Source: Streptomyces sp. MH60
GTDB taxonomy: Bacteria; Actinomycetota; Actinomycetes; Streptomycetales; Streptomycetaceae
Direction: 5' to 3'
Assembly: GCF_002939385.1 (NCBI RefSeq)
Contig: NZ_MULI01000052.1
Coordinates: 1-49,937 of the forward strand
Length of the DNA: 49,937 bases
The position numbers were made by a program, and so were the translations under genes. Positions 24,216 to 31,607 of this stretch are shown piece after piece (positions within the stretch are counted from its first letter, which is position 1; each line of letters begins with the position of its first letter). Below the pieces are notes generated by a model. The model saw nothing but the letters and a program-made list of their open reading frames with translations, had not been told where the DNA came from and ran no database searches.

Positions 24216-24460
24216 CCACCGCGCGGGAACCGGACCAGCACGCTCACCACCCGGACGGAGAACACCACCACGGCCGACACCGCACCCGCCCCGACCGGCG
24301 CGGCGCGCACCCCGCCCGTCAGGCCGAAGAGAAGCGCGGGCCCCGCCACCGCCCCGAACAGCACGGCCGCCGCGAACGCCGCACTGCACAGCGCGTAACC
24401 GATCTCGACCGTGACGGCGTCGCGCTCGGCCTGCGTACGCCGTCCCCCATAGGTGTCCAT
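24176..24460 (-). CDS. Small membrane protein, unknown function
   Basis: 94 residues, MDTYGGRRTQAERDAVTVEIG. Two membrane segments are visible: GYALCSAAFAAAVLFGAVAGPALLFGL and VGAGAVSAVVVFSVRVVSVLVRF, joined by a short Gly/Arg/Ala loop. The hydrophilic tail is Arg/Pro/Gly-rich. The 3' 40 bases lie inside the response-regulator gene on the other strand, so the very C terminus may be a by-product of that coding sequence. I do not recognise a family. It is divergent from the MarR gene at 24537. Confidence 0.6.
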   Translation of the reverse strand: MDTYGGRRTQAERDAVTVEIGYALCSAAFAAAVLFGAVAGPALLFGLTGGVRAAPVGAGAVSAVVVFSVRVVSVLVRFPRGGQPSQPGRTRPDS

Positions 24461-24501
24461 GGCGCCAAGTCTCCCAGGGCGAGCGGGGGTCGGGCAGTGC
24501 G

Positions 24502-24530
24502 GTGACCGCCGCGACGGGCTCTGCTACGGT
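24502..24530 (+). promoter_or_regulatory. Leaderless promoter of the second MarR gene
   Basis: GTGACC (24502-24507), a 17-base spacer and TACGGT (24525-24530), 6 bases before ATG 24537. No Shine-Dalgarno sequence lies between, so the transcript should begin at the start codon. Confidence 0.65.
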
Positions 24531-24536
24531 GCGCGG

Positions 24537-24935
24537 ATGGCGGCGAAGAAGGCCGAACAGGCGCTCGTGAGCCGGTGGCGCTCGATCCTGGTCCTCCACG
24601 CCCGCGTCCAGTGCGAACTCGACCGTGCGCTGCACGGACACGGGCTGTGCGGCAGCGACTTCGAGGTTCTCGACGTCCTGGCCGGGTCACCGGACGAGGA
24701 CGGTCGCGGCTCCCGCGGATACCGCCTCCAGCAGATCTCCGAGCGGGTCCACCTCAGTCAGAGCGCGTTGTCGCGGCTGGTCGCCCGGCTGGAGAGGGAC
24801 GGCCTCGTCGCACGCGCCATGTGCCCCGAGGACCGGCGGGGCGTGCGGGTGGCGCTCACCCCGCAGGGGCGCGCCCGGCACGGCGAGGCGCTTCCGGTGC
24901 AGCGGGCGGTGCTGCACCGGCTGCTGTCCGGCTGA
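24537..24935 (+). CDS. MarR family transcriptional regulator
   Basis: 132 residues, MAAKKAEQALVSRWRSILVL; the start follows from promoter spacing. Winged-helix features: CGSDFEVLDVLAGS, YRLQQISERVHLSQSALSRLVARLERDGLVARAMCPEDRRGVRVALTPQGR, with SQSALSRLVARLE as recognition helix and the DxRG wing. At 132 residues it is short for the family because the C-terminal dimerisation helices are abbreviated. An inserted DEDGRGSRG loop lies before the HTH. The target is unknown. It is convergent with the DinB-like enzyme, 18 bases apart. Confidence 0.87.
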   Translation: MAAKKAEQALVSRWRSILVLHARVQCELDRALHGHGLCGSDFEVLDVLAGSPDEDGRGSRGYRLQQISERVHLSQSALSRLVARLERDGLVARAMCPEDRRGVRVALTPQGRARHGEALPVQRAVLHRLLSG

Positions 24936-24953
24936 CCCGCTTCGCCGTCCGGC

Positions 24954-25694
24954 TCACTTCCAGGTGACGCCCGACCGCTCGCGCCACAACGCGGCGAGCG
25001 CGCCGTCGCCGGTCACCTCCGGGAACGGCCGGCGGTTCCACAGCGCCGGGTAGAGCAGTGCGGCCGGGCCGGACAGCTCGCAGTCGGCGTCCCCGGCGTC
25101 CTCCCGCACGGTCACCGGCGGCTGCGCGGACAGCCGTACGGTCCACACGGCGTCCGGCGCGTCCGTCGCCCGCACCCGCAGCGTGCGGGGCTCCTCGGTG
25201 CGTACGGCGCTCTTCGGACGGGCGTGGAAGGCGCACAGCAGCTCGTCGATGCCGTCCACCGCGAAGTCCACGCCGACACCGGTGGGTTCACCGCCGCGGG
25301 CCGACTCGGCGTCGATCCGGTGCACGGTCGTCTCGTGGGCCTGCCGCCGGGCCCAGAAGGCGAGCGGTGACGGCGCGGGCAGGAAGTGCCAGCACCGCAC
25401 GTCGGGCGCGGCGCCCGCGAGGGTGTCGACGAGCCGCCGGTGCCCCTCCCGGAACCAGGTCAGGAGCGGGGCACCGTCGAGGCCGGGTGGGTCGGCGGCG
25501 GGCCGGGGGCCGGGGTGCCCCTCGGCGACGAACGCCGTCGCCCAGCGGTGCACCGTCCCCGTGTGCCGCAGCAGGTCCCGCACCCGCCAGCCGGGGCAGG
25601 TCGGCACCTCGGCGTCACTGCCCGCCGCCTCGGCGGCCGCGGCCAGCAACGCACCTTCACGGTCCAGGATCTCGACGTACGCGGCGGTCTTCAT
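24954..25694 (-). CDS. Maleylpyruvate isomerase/mycothiol-dependent DinB-like family protein
   Basis: 246 residues from ATG 25694. The N-terminal DinB-like four-helix domain has PTCPGWRVRDLLRHTGTVHRW with His49, and later RRQAHETTVHRIDAE with Glu121-x3-His125. This His...Glu-x3-His set matches the metal triad of mycothiol-dependent maleylpyruvate isomerase. A C-terminal MDMPI-C/SCP-like domain follows (RTLRVRATDAPDAVW, DCELSGPAALLYPALWNR). Members of this family (TIGR03083 type) are numerous in actinobacteria, and most have no assigned reaction. The use of mycothiol is inferred from the family. Confidence 0.85.
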   Translation of the reverse strand: MKTAAYVEILDREGALLAAAAEAAGSDAEVPTCPGWRVRDLLRHTGTVHRWATAFVAEGHPGPRPAADPPGLDGAPLLTWFREGHRRLVDTLAGAAPDVRCWHFLPAPSPLAFWARRQAHETTVHRIDAESARGGEPTGVGVDFAVDGIDELLCAFHARPKSAVRTEEPRTLRVRATDAPDAVWTVRLSAQPPVTVREDAGDADCELSGPAALLYPALWNRRPFPEVTGDGALAALWRERSGVTWK

Positions 25695-25767
25695 GGCAGG
25701 GAGTGTGCCGCATGGGGCGGACTTGGAGGCAGGCCCCCGGCACGTTCCCGAGGGGCGGCGGCAGGGC

Positions 25768-26976
25768 TCAGCCGGTAGCCGCCGCGCGCCGCGTCGCGAC
25801 CGCGACCAGCACGGCCACCGCCGCGAGGGCGGCCACGCTGGTGAGGGCGGCGGACAGGGACAGCCAGTCGGCCATGAAACCGATCGCGGGCGGACCGAGC
25901 AGCATGCCGCCGTAGCCCAGGGTGGAGGCGGTCGCGACACCGCTGGGGCCGCCGAGCGCGCCGGCCCGCTCGATGGCGACCGGGAAGATGTTGGCGAGCC
26001 CGAGGCCGGTGATCGCGAAGCCGAACAGCGCCGCCCCCACGGAGGGGGCGAGCGAGCCGAGCAGCATCCCGGCCACCGCGGTGGTGCCGCCCGCCACCAC
26101 CGTGGCCGTCCGGCCCAGGCGTTCCAGCAGCGTCGTCCCGGTCAATCGGCCGACGGTCATGGCGAGCGCGAAACACGCGTAGCCCGCCGCCGCCAGGCCC
26201 GGGGAGGCGTCGAGGTCCTGCGCCAGGTGCAGGGCGCCCCAGTCGGCCATCGCGCCCTCGCCGTACGCCGTGCACAGGGCGATCAGCCCGAAGGTGAGGA
26301 CCAGGCGACGGGTACGGCGGTCCCGGCGGCGCGGGGTGCCGTCCTGCTCGGGCCTGCGCTCCGGCGGCGCGGCGGGCTCGCAGCGCAGCAGGGCACGGCC
26401 GGCGAACAGGGTGACCAGCAGGCCGGTCACGGTGAGGGCGAGCAGGTGCCGCGTCGGCGACAGCGCCCCGGCGACCAGCCCGCCGAGCCCCGCGCCGACC
26501 ATGCCGCCGAGGCTGAACGCCGCGTGGAAGCTGGGCATGATCGGGCGCCCCAGTACGGCCACCAGGTCGACCGCGGCGCTGTTGAAGGCGACGTTGATCC
26601 CGCCGTACGCGCTGCCGAAGAGCAGCAGTACGGCGCCGAGGGCGAGCGCCGAGTGGGTGAGCGGGGGCAGGGCGATGCTGAGGCAGAGCAGGACCGCGCA
26701 GGCGACGGTGACGGGGTGGCTGCCGTAGCGGCGGACGAGCCGTCCGGTGAGGGTCATGGTGACGACGGCGCCCGCCGAGACACCGAGCAGGGCGAGTCCC
26801 AGGGCGCTGGCGGAGGCGCCGGTCTGCTCCTTGATGGCAGGGATCCGGACCACCCACCCGGCGAAGACGAAGCCGTCGAGGGCGAAGAAGGCGGTCAGGG
26901 CGGCTCGGAGACGGGTGAGGTCGGCGCGGGTGCCCGGCACGGCGCTGTGCGATCGGGCTTTGTTTATTTGCGGCAC
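25768..26976 (-). CDS. MFS transporter
   Basis: 402 residues from GTG 26976 (MPQINKARSHSAV). Twelve hydrophobic segments in two halves, with a polar Arg/Glu-rich central loop (PPERRPEQDGTPRRRDRRTRR). The A-motif-like TLTGRLVRRYGSHPV follows the second segment. FVFAGWVVRIPAIKEQTGASASALG resembles the fucose/YbjJ-like MFS subgroup. The first codons are unusually AT-rich (CCG CAA ATA AAC AAA), and a promoter sits directly before the start codon with no ribosome site, which suggests a leaderless mRNA. The substrate is unknown; a sugar or drug exporter is possible. Confidence 0.9.
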   Translation of the reverse strand: MPQINKARSHSAVPGTRADLTRLRAALTAFFALDGFVFAGWVVRIPAIKEQTGASASALGLALLGVSAGAVVTMTLTGRLVRRYGSHPVTVACAVLLCLSIALPPLTHSALALGAVLLLFGSAYGGINVAFNSAAVDLVAVLGRPIMPSFHAAFSLGGMVGAGLGGLVAGALSPTRHLLALTVTGLLVTLFAGRALLRCEPAAPPERRPEQDGTPRRRDRRTRRLVLTFGLIALCTAYGEGAMADWGALHLAQDLDASPGLAAAGYACFALAMTVGRLTGTTLLERLGRTATVVAGGTTAVAGMLLGSLAPSVGAALFGFAITGLGLANIFPVAIERAGALGGPSGVATASTLGYGGMLLGPPAIGFMADWLSLSAALTSVAALAAVAVLVAVATRRAAATG

Positions 26977-26982
26977 AAAGTC

Positions 26983-27011
26983 AGGCTAGGTGCCGGGCGG
27001 GGACGCGGCAA
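26983..27011 (-). promoter_or_regulatory. Leaderless promoter of the MFS gene
   Basis: On the minus strand TTGCCG (27006-27011), a 17-base spacer and TAGCCT (26983-26988), then 6 bases to GTG 26976. No Shine-Dalgarno sequence is visible. Confidence 0.55.
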
Positions 27012-27070
27012 GGGTGCCCGGCGGCGTCCGGTGCCGGAAGGGCCAGGACGCCGGGGGTGCCGGGCGGCCG

Positions 27071-28093
27071 TCAGTCGACCGGCGCCCCCACCGTGCTCTG
27101 CCGCACCAGCAGCCGGTGCGGCGCCTTGGCCTCCGTCGGCGCGGGCGCCGAACCGTCGATCACGCCGAGCAGGGTGCTCACCGCCGTGCGCGCGATCGCG
27201 GCCTTGTCCGGGGCGACGGTGGTCAGCGACGGCGAGCTGTACCGGCCCTCCTGGATGCCGTCGACCCCCACGACGGCGATGTCGTCGGGCACCCGTACGC
27301 CGGCCCGGGCCAGGGTGTGCATGGCGCCGATGGCCAGCAGGTCGTTGTAGCAGAAGACCGCGTCGGGCGGCTCGGGCAGGGCGAGCAGGCGTTCCATGGC
27401 CTCGGCGCCGAGGTGGCGGTGGAAACGCGGGGTGGGGACGATCAGCTCCTCGTCGACGGTGAGACCGGCCCGTTCCAGTGCCTGGCGGTATCCCGTCGTA
27501 CGCAACTGGGCGGTCTCGCCGGTGCTGTAGGGCTGGTCGCCGATGGCCGCGATGCGCCGGCGGCCGAGGCCGAGCAGATGCTCCGTCGCCTCCCGGGCCG
27601 CGACGATGTTGTCGATCGCCACGTGGTGGAAGCTGCCGTTGAAGATGTGCTCGCCGAGCAGCACGACCGGCACCCTGTTGGTGCGCCGGCGCAGCTCGTC
27701 CGCGGAGATGGACAGCGGGCTCAGGAGCAGGCCGTCGAACATCGTGGCGCGGGACTCGCGGCCCAGCAGCTCCCGCTCGCGGTCGCCGTCGCCGTCGGTC
27801 TGGTCGAGCATGACGACGTACCCGTGGGTGCGGGCCGCGGTGATCACCTCGCGGGCCAGTTCGGCGAAGTACGGCACGTCCAGCTCGGGGACGACCAGGG
27901 CGATCATGCCGCTGCGGCCCCGGCGGAGATTGCGGGCCACCAGGTTCGGCCGGTAGTCGAGTTCGTCGAGCGCGGCCTGCACCCGGACCCGCAACTCGTC
28001 GGAGACGGGCACCGAACCGTTGACCACGTTGGACACGGTGCGGATCGAGACTCCGGCGCGTCGGGCGACGTCGCGGAGTGTGGAGCCGGCCAT
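27071..28093 (-). CDS. LacI family transcriptional regulator of the adjacent saccharide locus
   Basis: 340 residues from ATG 28093, with AGGGGGA 6-7 bases upstream; a GTG 15 bases earlier overlaps that site and is less likely. The HTH is STLRDVARRAGVSIRTVSNVVNGSVPVSDELRVRVQAALDELDYRPN. The sensor domain shows ALVVPELDVPYFAELAREV, FDGLLLSPLS, HHVAIDNIVAAREATEHLLGLGRRRIAAIGDQ, DAVFCYNDLLAIGAM and IAVVGVDGIQEGRYSSPSLTTVAPD. It is divergent from the sugar-importer operon starting at 28371, and two copies of a LacI-type site lie between. It is therefore the likely repressor of that operon and of itself, released by an imported oligosaccharide. Confidence 0.93.
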   Translation of the reverse strand: MAGSTLRDVARRAGVSIRTVSNVVNGSVPVSDELRVRVQAALDELDYRPNLVARNLRRGRSGMIALVVPELDVPYFAELAREVITAARTHGYVVMLDQTDGDGDRERELLGRESRATMFDGLLLSPLSISADELRRRTNRVPVVLLGEHIFNGSFHHVAIDNIVAAREATEHLLGLGRRRIAAIGDQPYSTGETAQLRTTGYRQALERAGLTVDEELIVPTPRFHRHLGAEAMERLLALPEPPDAVFCYNDLLAIGAMHTLARAGVRVPDDIAVVGVDGIQEGRYSSPSLTTVAPDKAAIARTAVSTLLGVIDGSAPAPTEAKAPHRLLVRQSTVGAPVD

Positions 28094-28178
28094 CCAGTTC
28101 CCCCTCACGGCCCCCGCGGGGCTTCGGTCGGCAGCATCTCGCGTTCGCGCCGGTGCGGACCGGCGCTGACGCAGGTTG

Positions 28179-28207
28179 ATGTTACTCAGCTATTGCATCG
28201 TTGCAAA
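28179..28207 (-). promoter_or_regulatory. Candidate promoter of the LacI gene, overlapping operator 1
   Basis: On the minus strand TTTGCA (28202-28207), a 17-base spacer and TAACAT (28179-28184). The -35 box overlaps the right half of the first operator, which would give autorepression. Confidence 0.4.
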
Positions 28208-28237
28208 AGGCGCAGCATCATCTCTGCATCGTTGCAA
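28193..28237. promoter_or_regulatory. Tandem LacI-type operators
   Basis: TTGCATCGTTGCAA (28193-28206; arms TTGCA/TGCAA) and CTGCATCGTTGCAA (28224-28237) share 14 identical bases TGCATCGTTGCAAA. Their centres are 31 bases apart, about three helical turns, so two dimers would sit on the same DNA face. The 277-base gap also contains a candidate TTGCAT-N17-CATCAT promoter for the plus-strand operon. Confidence 0.75.
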
Positions 28238-28370
28238 AGCACGGGCGGCGGCACGGGCCACGTCCGTGCCGCCGCGCCGCCGACGACGCCTGCGCGCGTC
28301 CACGTCCCTTCCTGCCCAGCCACCCCGTCCCACGCATCCCAGCCCGCATTCCGACCGAGGAGCCGTGCTC

Positions 28371-29732
28371 ATGTCCAGATCATTCGTCCCCCGGCGCAGC
28401 GTTCTGCGCGGCGCGCTCGGCGCCGGCGCGCTCGCCGCGGCCGCCGGTCCCCTCGCCGCGTGCGCCCCCGGATCCTCCGGGTCCGAGCCGCGCAAGCTCA
28501 CCGGGACGCCGAGTGCGTCGGCCAAGGGCGAGATCACCATCTGGAACCGCTCCGGCGACCTGTTCAAGGTCTTCGACGCGGCCATCGACGCCTTCCGCAA
28601 GGCATACCCGGGCATCAAGGTCAACCACCAGGCCGTCGACATCGACGCCAAGCTCGCCAACACCCTGATCAGCGGCACCGACCTGCCCGACGGCAGCTTC
28701 TGGGACGACGCCAAGATCGGCGGCCAGGCGGAGCACCTGTACGACCTCACCGACCTGATAGCGCCCTACCGCGACAAGACCTCGGCGTACAAGCTGTCGG
28801 TCAACACCGTCGACGGCCGGATCTACGGCGTGCCCTGGGACCTCGACCCCGGGCTGCTCTGGTACCGCGAGGACCTGCTGGAGGACGCCGGAGTCGACCC
28901 GGCCGGGCTGAAGACCTACGACGACCTGCTGGCGGCGGCCCGGTCGCTGCGCGAGAAGAACCCGAAGGCCCGCCCCCTCCACATGGAGAAGGACCCCTTC
29001 CTCGGCCAGCTCTGGCTGGAGATGCTCGCCGGCCAGCAGGGCACCAGCCTCGCCGACGCCGAAGGCCGGGTGCGGCTGGACTCCAAGGAGTACCGCAACA
29101 TCCTCAACTGGGTCCGGGACGCCGTCGACGACGACCTGGTCACCCACGCCGAATACCTCAAGCAGGCCGACCTCGCCGCCCTGGAGAACGGTCAGCAGGC
29201 CCTGGTCCCGTGGGCGGTGTGGTGGTCCTTCGCACCCCAGCAGCTGCTCAAGAAGGGCAAGGGCGCGTGGCGGGCCGCACCCCTGCCGGCCTGGACCCCG
29301 GGCGGAGCGCGCAGCGGCGCCATGGGCGGCAGCAGCTTCATCATCCCGGCGAAGGCGAAGAACCCCGAACTCGCCTGGCTGCTGTACGAGTTCTTGTGCT
29401 TCAAGGAGCCAGGCTACAGCGCCGTCTACGGCCCCAGCGAGGTCTACCCGGACGGTCTGACCACCTCGGTGCCGAGCTACGGACCCGCCCGCCGCCCCGA
29501 CAAGCCGCTGTTCGAACCGGTGGCCGCGCTCGGCGGACAGGACCTGTGGAAGGTCGCCGTGGACGCCGCCGACACCATCCCGTCCGCCGCGCCGATCCCG
29601 GCCTGGTGGGCCAAGTCCGTCGACTACCTCGGCAACAACCTCCAGCGCCTCATCGAGGGGAAGATGGCACCCGACGACGTCATCGACGACTCCACCAAGA
29701 AGATCCAGCGCAACCTGGTGGACCGCGCATGA
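28371..29732 (+). CDS. Carbohydrate ABC transporter substrate-binding lipoprotein
   Basis: 453 residues, MSRSFVPRRSVLRGALGAGA, with GAGGAG 8 bases upstream. The N terminus combines a twin-arginine motif (RRSVLRG) with a lipobox (PLAAC), so it is exported, probably by Tat, and lipid-anchored at Cys35. The family 1 extracellular solute-binding pattern is clear: GEITIWNRSGDLFKVFDAAIDAFRKAYPGIKVN, then YGVPWDLDPGLLWYREDLLEDAGV and the C-terminal permease contact helix. It delivers an oligosaccharide to the two permeases encoded next (ATGA overlap). The GH2 and GH93 enzymes downstream suggest a plant-wall oligosaccharide. Confidence 0.93.
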   Translation: MSRSFVPRRSVLRGALGAGALAAAAGPLAACAPGSSGSEPRKLTGTPSASAKGEITIWNRSGDLFKVFDAAIDAFRKAYPGIKVNHQAVDIDAKLANTLISGTDLPDGSFWDDAKIGGQAEHLYDLTDLIAPYRDKTSAYKLSVNTVDGRIYGVPWDLDPGLLWYREDLLEDAGVDPAGLKTYDDLLAAARSLREKNPKARPLHMEKDPFLGQLWLEMLAGQQGTSLADAEGRVRLDSKEYRNILNWVRDAVDDDLVTHAEYLKQADLAALENGQQALVPWAVWWSFAPQQLLKKGKGAWRAAPLPAWTPGGARSGAMGGSSFIIPAKAKNPELAWLLYEFLCFKEPGYSAVYGPSEVYPDGLTTSVPSYGPARRPDKPLFEPVAALGGQDLWKVAVDAADTIPSAAPIPAWWAKSVDYLGNNLQRLIEGKMAPDDVIDDSTKKIQRNLVDRA

Positions 29733-30664
29733 CCTCCGGCACCCTCACCCCGCCGCGCAAGGAACGGTCGGCACCGGCCTCGCCGCGCCCCGCCCGCCGC
29801 TCCCGGCGCAAGCCCTTCCTCGCGCCCTACCTCTTCGTCGCGCCGTTCTACGTGGTCTTCGCGGCCTTCGGCGTCTACCCCCTCGTCTTCGCGCTCCAGT
29901 TGAGCTTCACCGACTGGAAGGGCGCCGGCGAGGCGAACTTCATCGGCCTGGAGAACTACACCTACCTGCTCACCAGCGAGGAGTTCTGGTCCTCGCTGGG
30001 CAACAGCGCGGTGATGTGGCTGCTGATCGTGCCCCTCCAGATCGTCGGCGGCCTGGCCGCGGCGGTGCTGCTGGCCAACGCCCGGCTGCGGCTGCGCGGC
30101 ATGTTCCGGGTCGCCTTCATCGCACCCTTCGTCACCCCGCTGGTGGCGATGGCCCAGGTGTGGATCGTCGCCTTCGACACCGACTACGGACTGGTCAACC
30201 ACCTGTTCGACCTCGTCGGCCTGCCCGACGTGGACTGGCTCCAGTCGACCGCCTGGGCCAAACCCACGCTCGCGCTGCTGTTCCTGTGGAAGACCACCGG
30301 GTTCGCGATCATCATCCTGCTCGCCGGGCTCCAAGCGGTGCCCGCCGACGTGTACGAGGCCGCCGCCCTCGACGGCGCCTCCCGCAAGCGGCAGTTCTGG
30401 TCGCTGACCCTGCCACTGGTCCGGCGCAGCATCGCCTTCCTCGTCGTGGTGCAGACCCTCGCGGTGTTCCAGATGTTCGCCGAGCCGTTCGTCGTCACCC
30501 AGGGCGGCCCGTACGGCTCGACCACCACCGGCGGGCTCTACCTCTACAACCACATCCTGGCGTCCGACCTCGGGACCGGCGCCGCGAACTCCTTCCTGCT
30601 CGTGCTGCTGGTGTTCGCCCTGTCCCTGCTGTCCGTGCGCCTGCTCCGCTCCCGAGACGAGTGA
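29729..30664 (+). CDS. Carbohydrate ABC transporter permease (MalF-like)
   Basis: 311 residues from ATG 29729, overlapping the stop of the binding-protein gene. Six membrane segments: the first, PYLFVAPFYVVFAAFGVYPLVFALQLSF, is typical of MalF/LacF-type permeases. The EAA loop is present as VPADVYEAAALDGASRKRQFWSLTLPLV, the site contacted by the ATPase. The N-terminal 30 residues are Arg/Pro-rich and cytoplasmic. It partners with the next permease. No ATPase gene is present in the operon. Confidence 0.94.
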   Translation: MTSGTLTPPRKERSAPASPRPARRSRRKPFLAPYLFVAPFYVVFAAFGVYPLVFALQLSFTDWKGAGEANFIGLENYTYLLTSEEFWSSLGNSAVMWLLIVPLQIVGGLAAAVLLANARLRLRGMFRVAFIAPFVTPLVAMAQVWIVAFDTDYGLVNHLFDLVGLPDVDWLQSTAWAKPTLALLFLWKTTGFAIIILLAGLQAVPADVYEAAALDGASRKRQFWSLTLPLVRRSIAFLVVVQTLAVFQMFAEPFVVTQGGPYGSTTTGGLYLYNHILASDLGTGAANSFLLVLLVFALSLLSVRLLRSRDE

Positions 30665-30666
30665 CC

Positions 30667-31548
30667 ATGACCAGCCAGACCAAGAAGACGAGCAGGAGTC
30701 TGTCCCAGCCCCGGCCGGGGCCGCTCCAGTACCTCGTGCTCGGCCTCCTCGCCCTCGTGTTCGTCTATCCCATCTGGTGGGCCGTCAGCTCCTCGCTGAA
30801 GCCGCCGGCCGACATCGTCCGCGACCCCCTGTCCTTCTCGCTCGGCTCGGCCACGCTCGACAACTACCGGGCCATGTTCGACGACGTGCCGATCGGGACC
30901 GGGTTCGTCAACACCGTGCTCGTCGTGGCCGTCAAGGGCGCGATGACCATGTTCTTCTGCCCGCTGGCCGGCTACGCCTTCGCCAAGTACCGCTTCCCCG
31001 GCAAGAACCTGCTCTTCGGCGTGCTGATGCTCACCCTGATGCTGCCGACCCTCGTGCTGGTCATCCCGCTGCTCCTGGAGATGAGCGAACTGGGCTGGGT
31101 CAACACGTACGAGGCGCTGATCCTGCCCGGCAGCATCGACGCCTTCAGCATCTTCTGGATGCGGCAGACCATCGCCGCCGTACCCGACGAACTCCTTGAC
31201 GCCGGGCGGGTGGACGGGGCGAGCGAGTTCGGCATCTTCGCCAGGATCGTGGTGCCGGTCATCCGGCCGGGCATCGCCGCGCTCGGCGTCCTGACCGCCA
31301 TGAACATCTACAACGACTTCGTCTGGCCGGTCGTCGCCGTCAACGACGAGAGCCACCAGACGCTCCAGGTCGTGCTCTCCACCCTCGCACAGAACGTCAC
31401 CGGCAACCGGGTCGGCGCCGACTTCGCCACCGTGTGGGGCGAACTGCTCGCCGCCGGAAGCATCGCGATGCTGCCCGTGCTCGCCCTGTTCGTCCTGCTG
31501 CAACGCCACTTCATCAACGGGATCCTCGCGGGCAGCGTCAAGGGCTGA
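30667..31548 (+). CDS. Carbohydrate ABC transporter permease (MalG-like)
   Basis: 293 residues from ATG 30667; a GTG at 30661 overlaps the upstream stop and is the alternative. Six membrane segments, with the first followed by WWAVSSSLKPPADIVRDPLSF, the usual MalG-type periplasmic loop. The EAA motif is present as VPDELLDAGRVDGASEFGIFARIVVPVI. The C terminus LQRHFINGILAGSVKG is the classical end of this family. It forms the membrane channel with the preceding permease. The GH2 gene begins 60 bases downstream. Confidence 0.94.
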   Translation: MTSQTKKTSRSLSQPRPGPLQYLVLGLLALVFVYPIWWAVSSSLKPPADIVRDPLSFSLGSATLDNYRAMFDDVPIGTGFVNTVLVVAVKGAMTMFFCPLAGYAFAKYRFPGKNLLFGVLMLTLMLPTLVLVIPLLLEMSELGWVNTYEALILPGSIDAFSIFWMRQTIAAVPDELLDAGRVDGASEFGIFARIVVPVIRPGIAALGVLTAMNIYNDFVWPVVAVNDESHQTLQVVLSTLAQNVTGNRVGADFATVWGELLAAGSIAMLPVLALFVLLQRHFINGILAGSVKG

Positions 31549-31607
31549 CCTCCCCCCGTACACCGCCGACCGCCCCACAGCCGCACCGAATCGGAGCACA
31601 CACGCCC

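Noticed and set aside
26990..30664. A continuous open frame of over 1,200 codons spanning the LacI gene region and the first permease
   Set aside because: Only the last 311 codons are a real gene. The rest is out of frame with the binding protein and antisense to the LacI gene, and is Arg/Gly/Pro-rich as expected for high-GC shadow frames.
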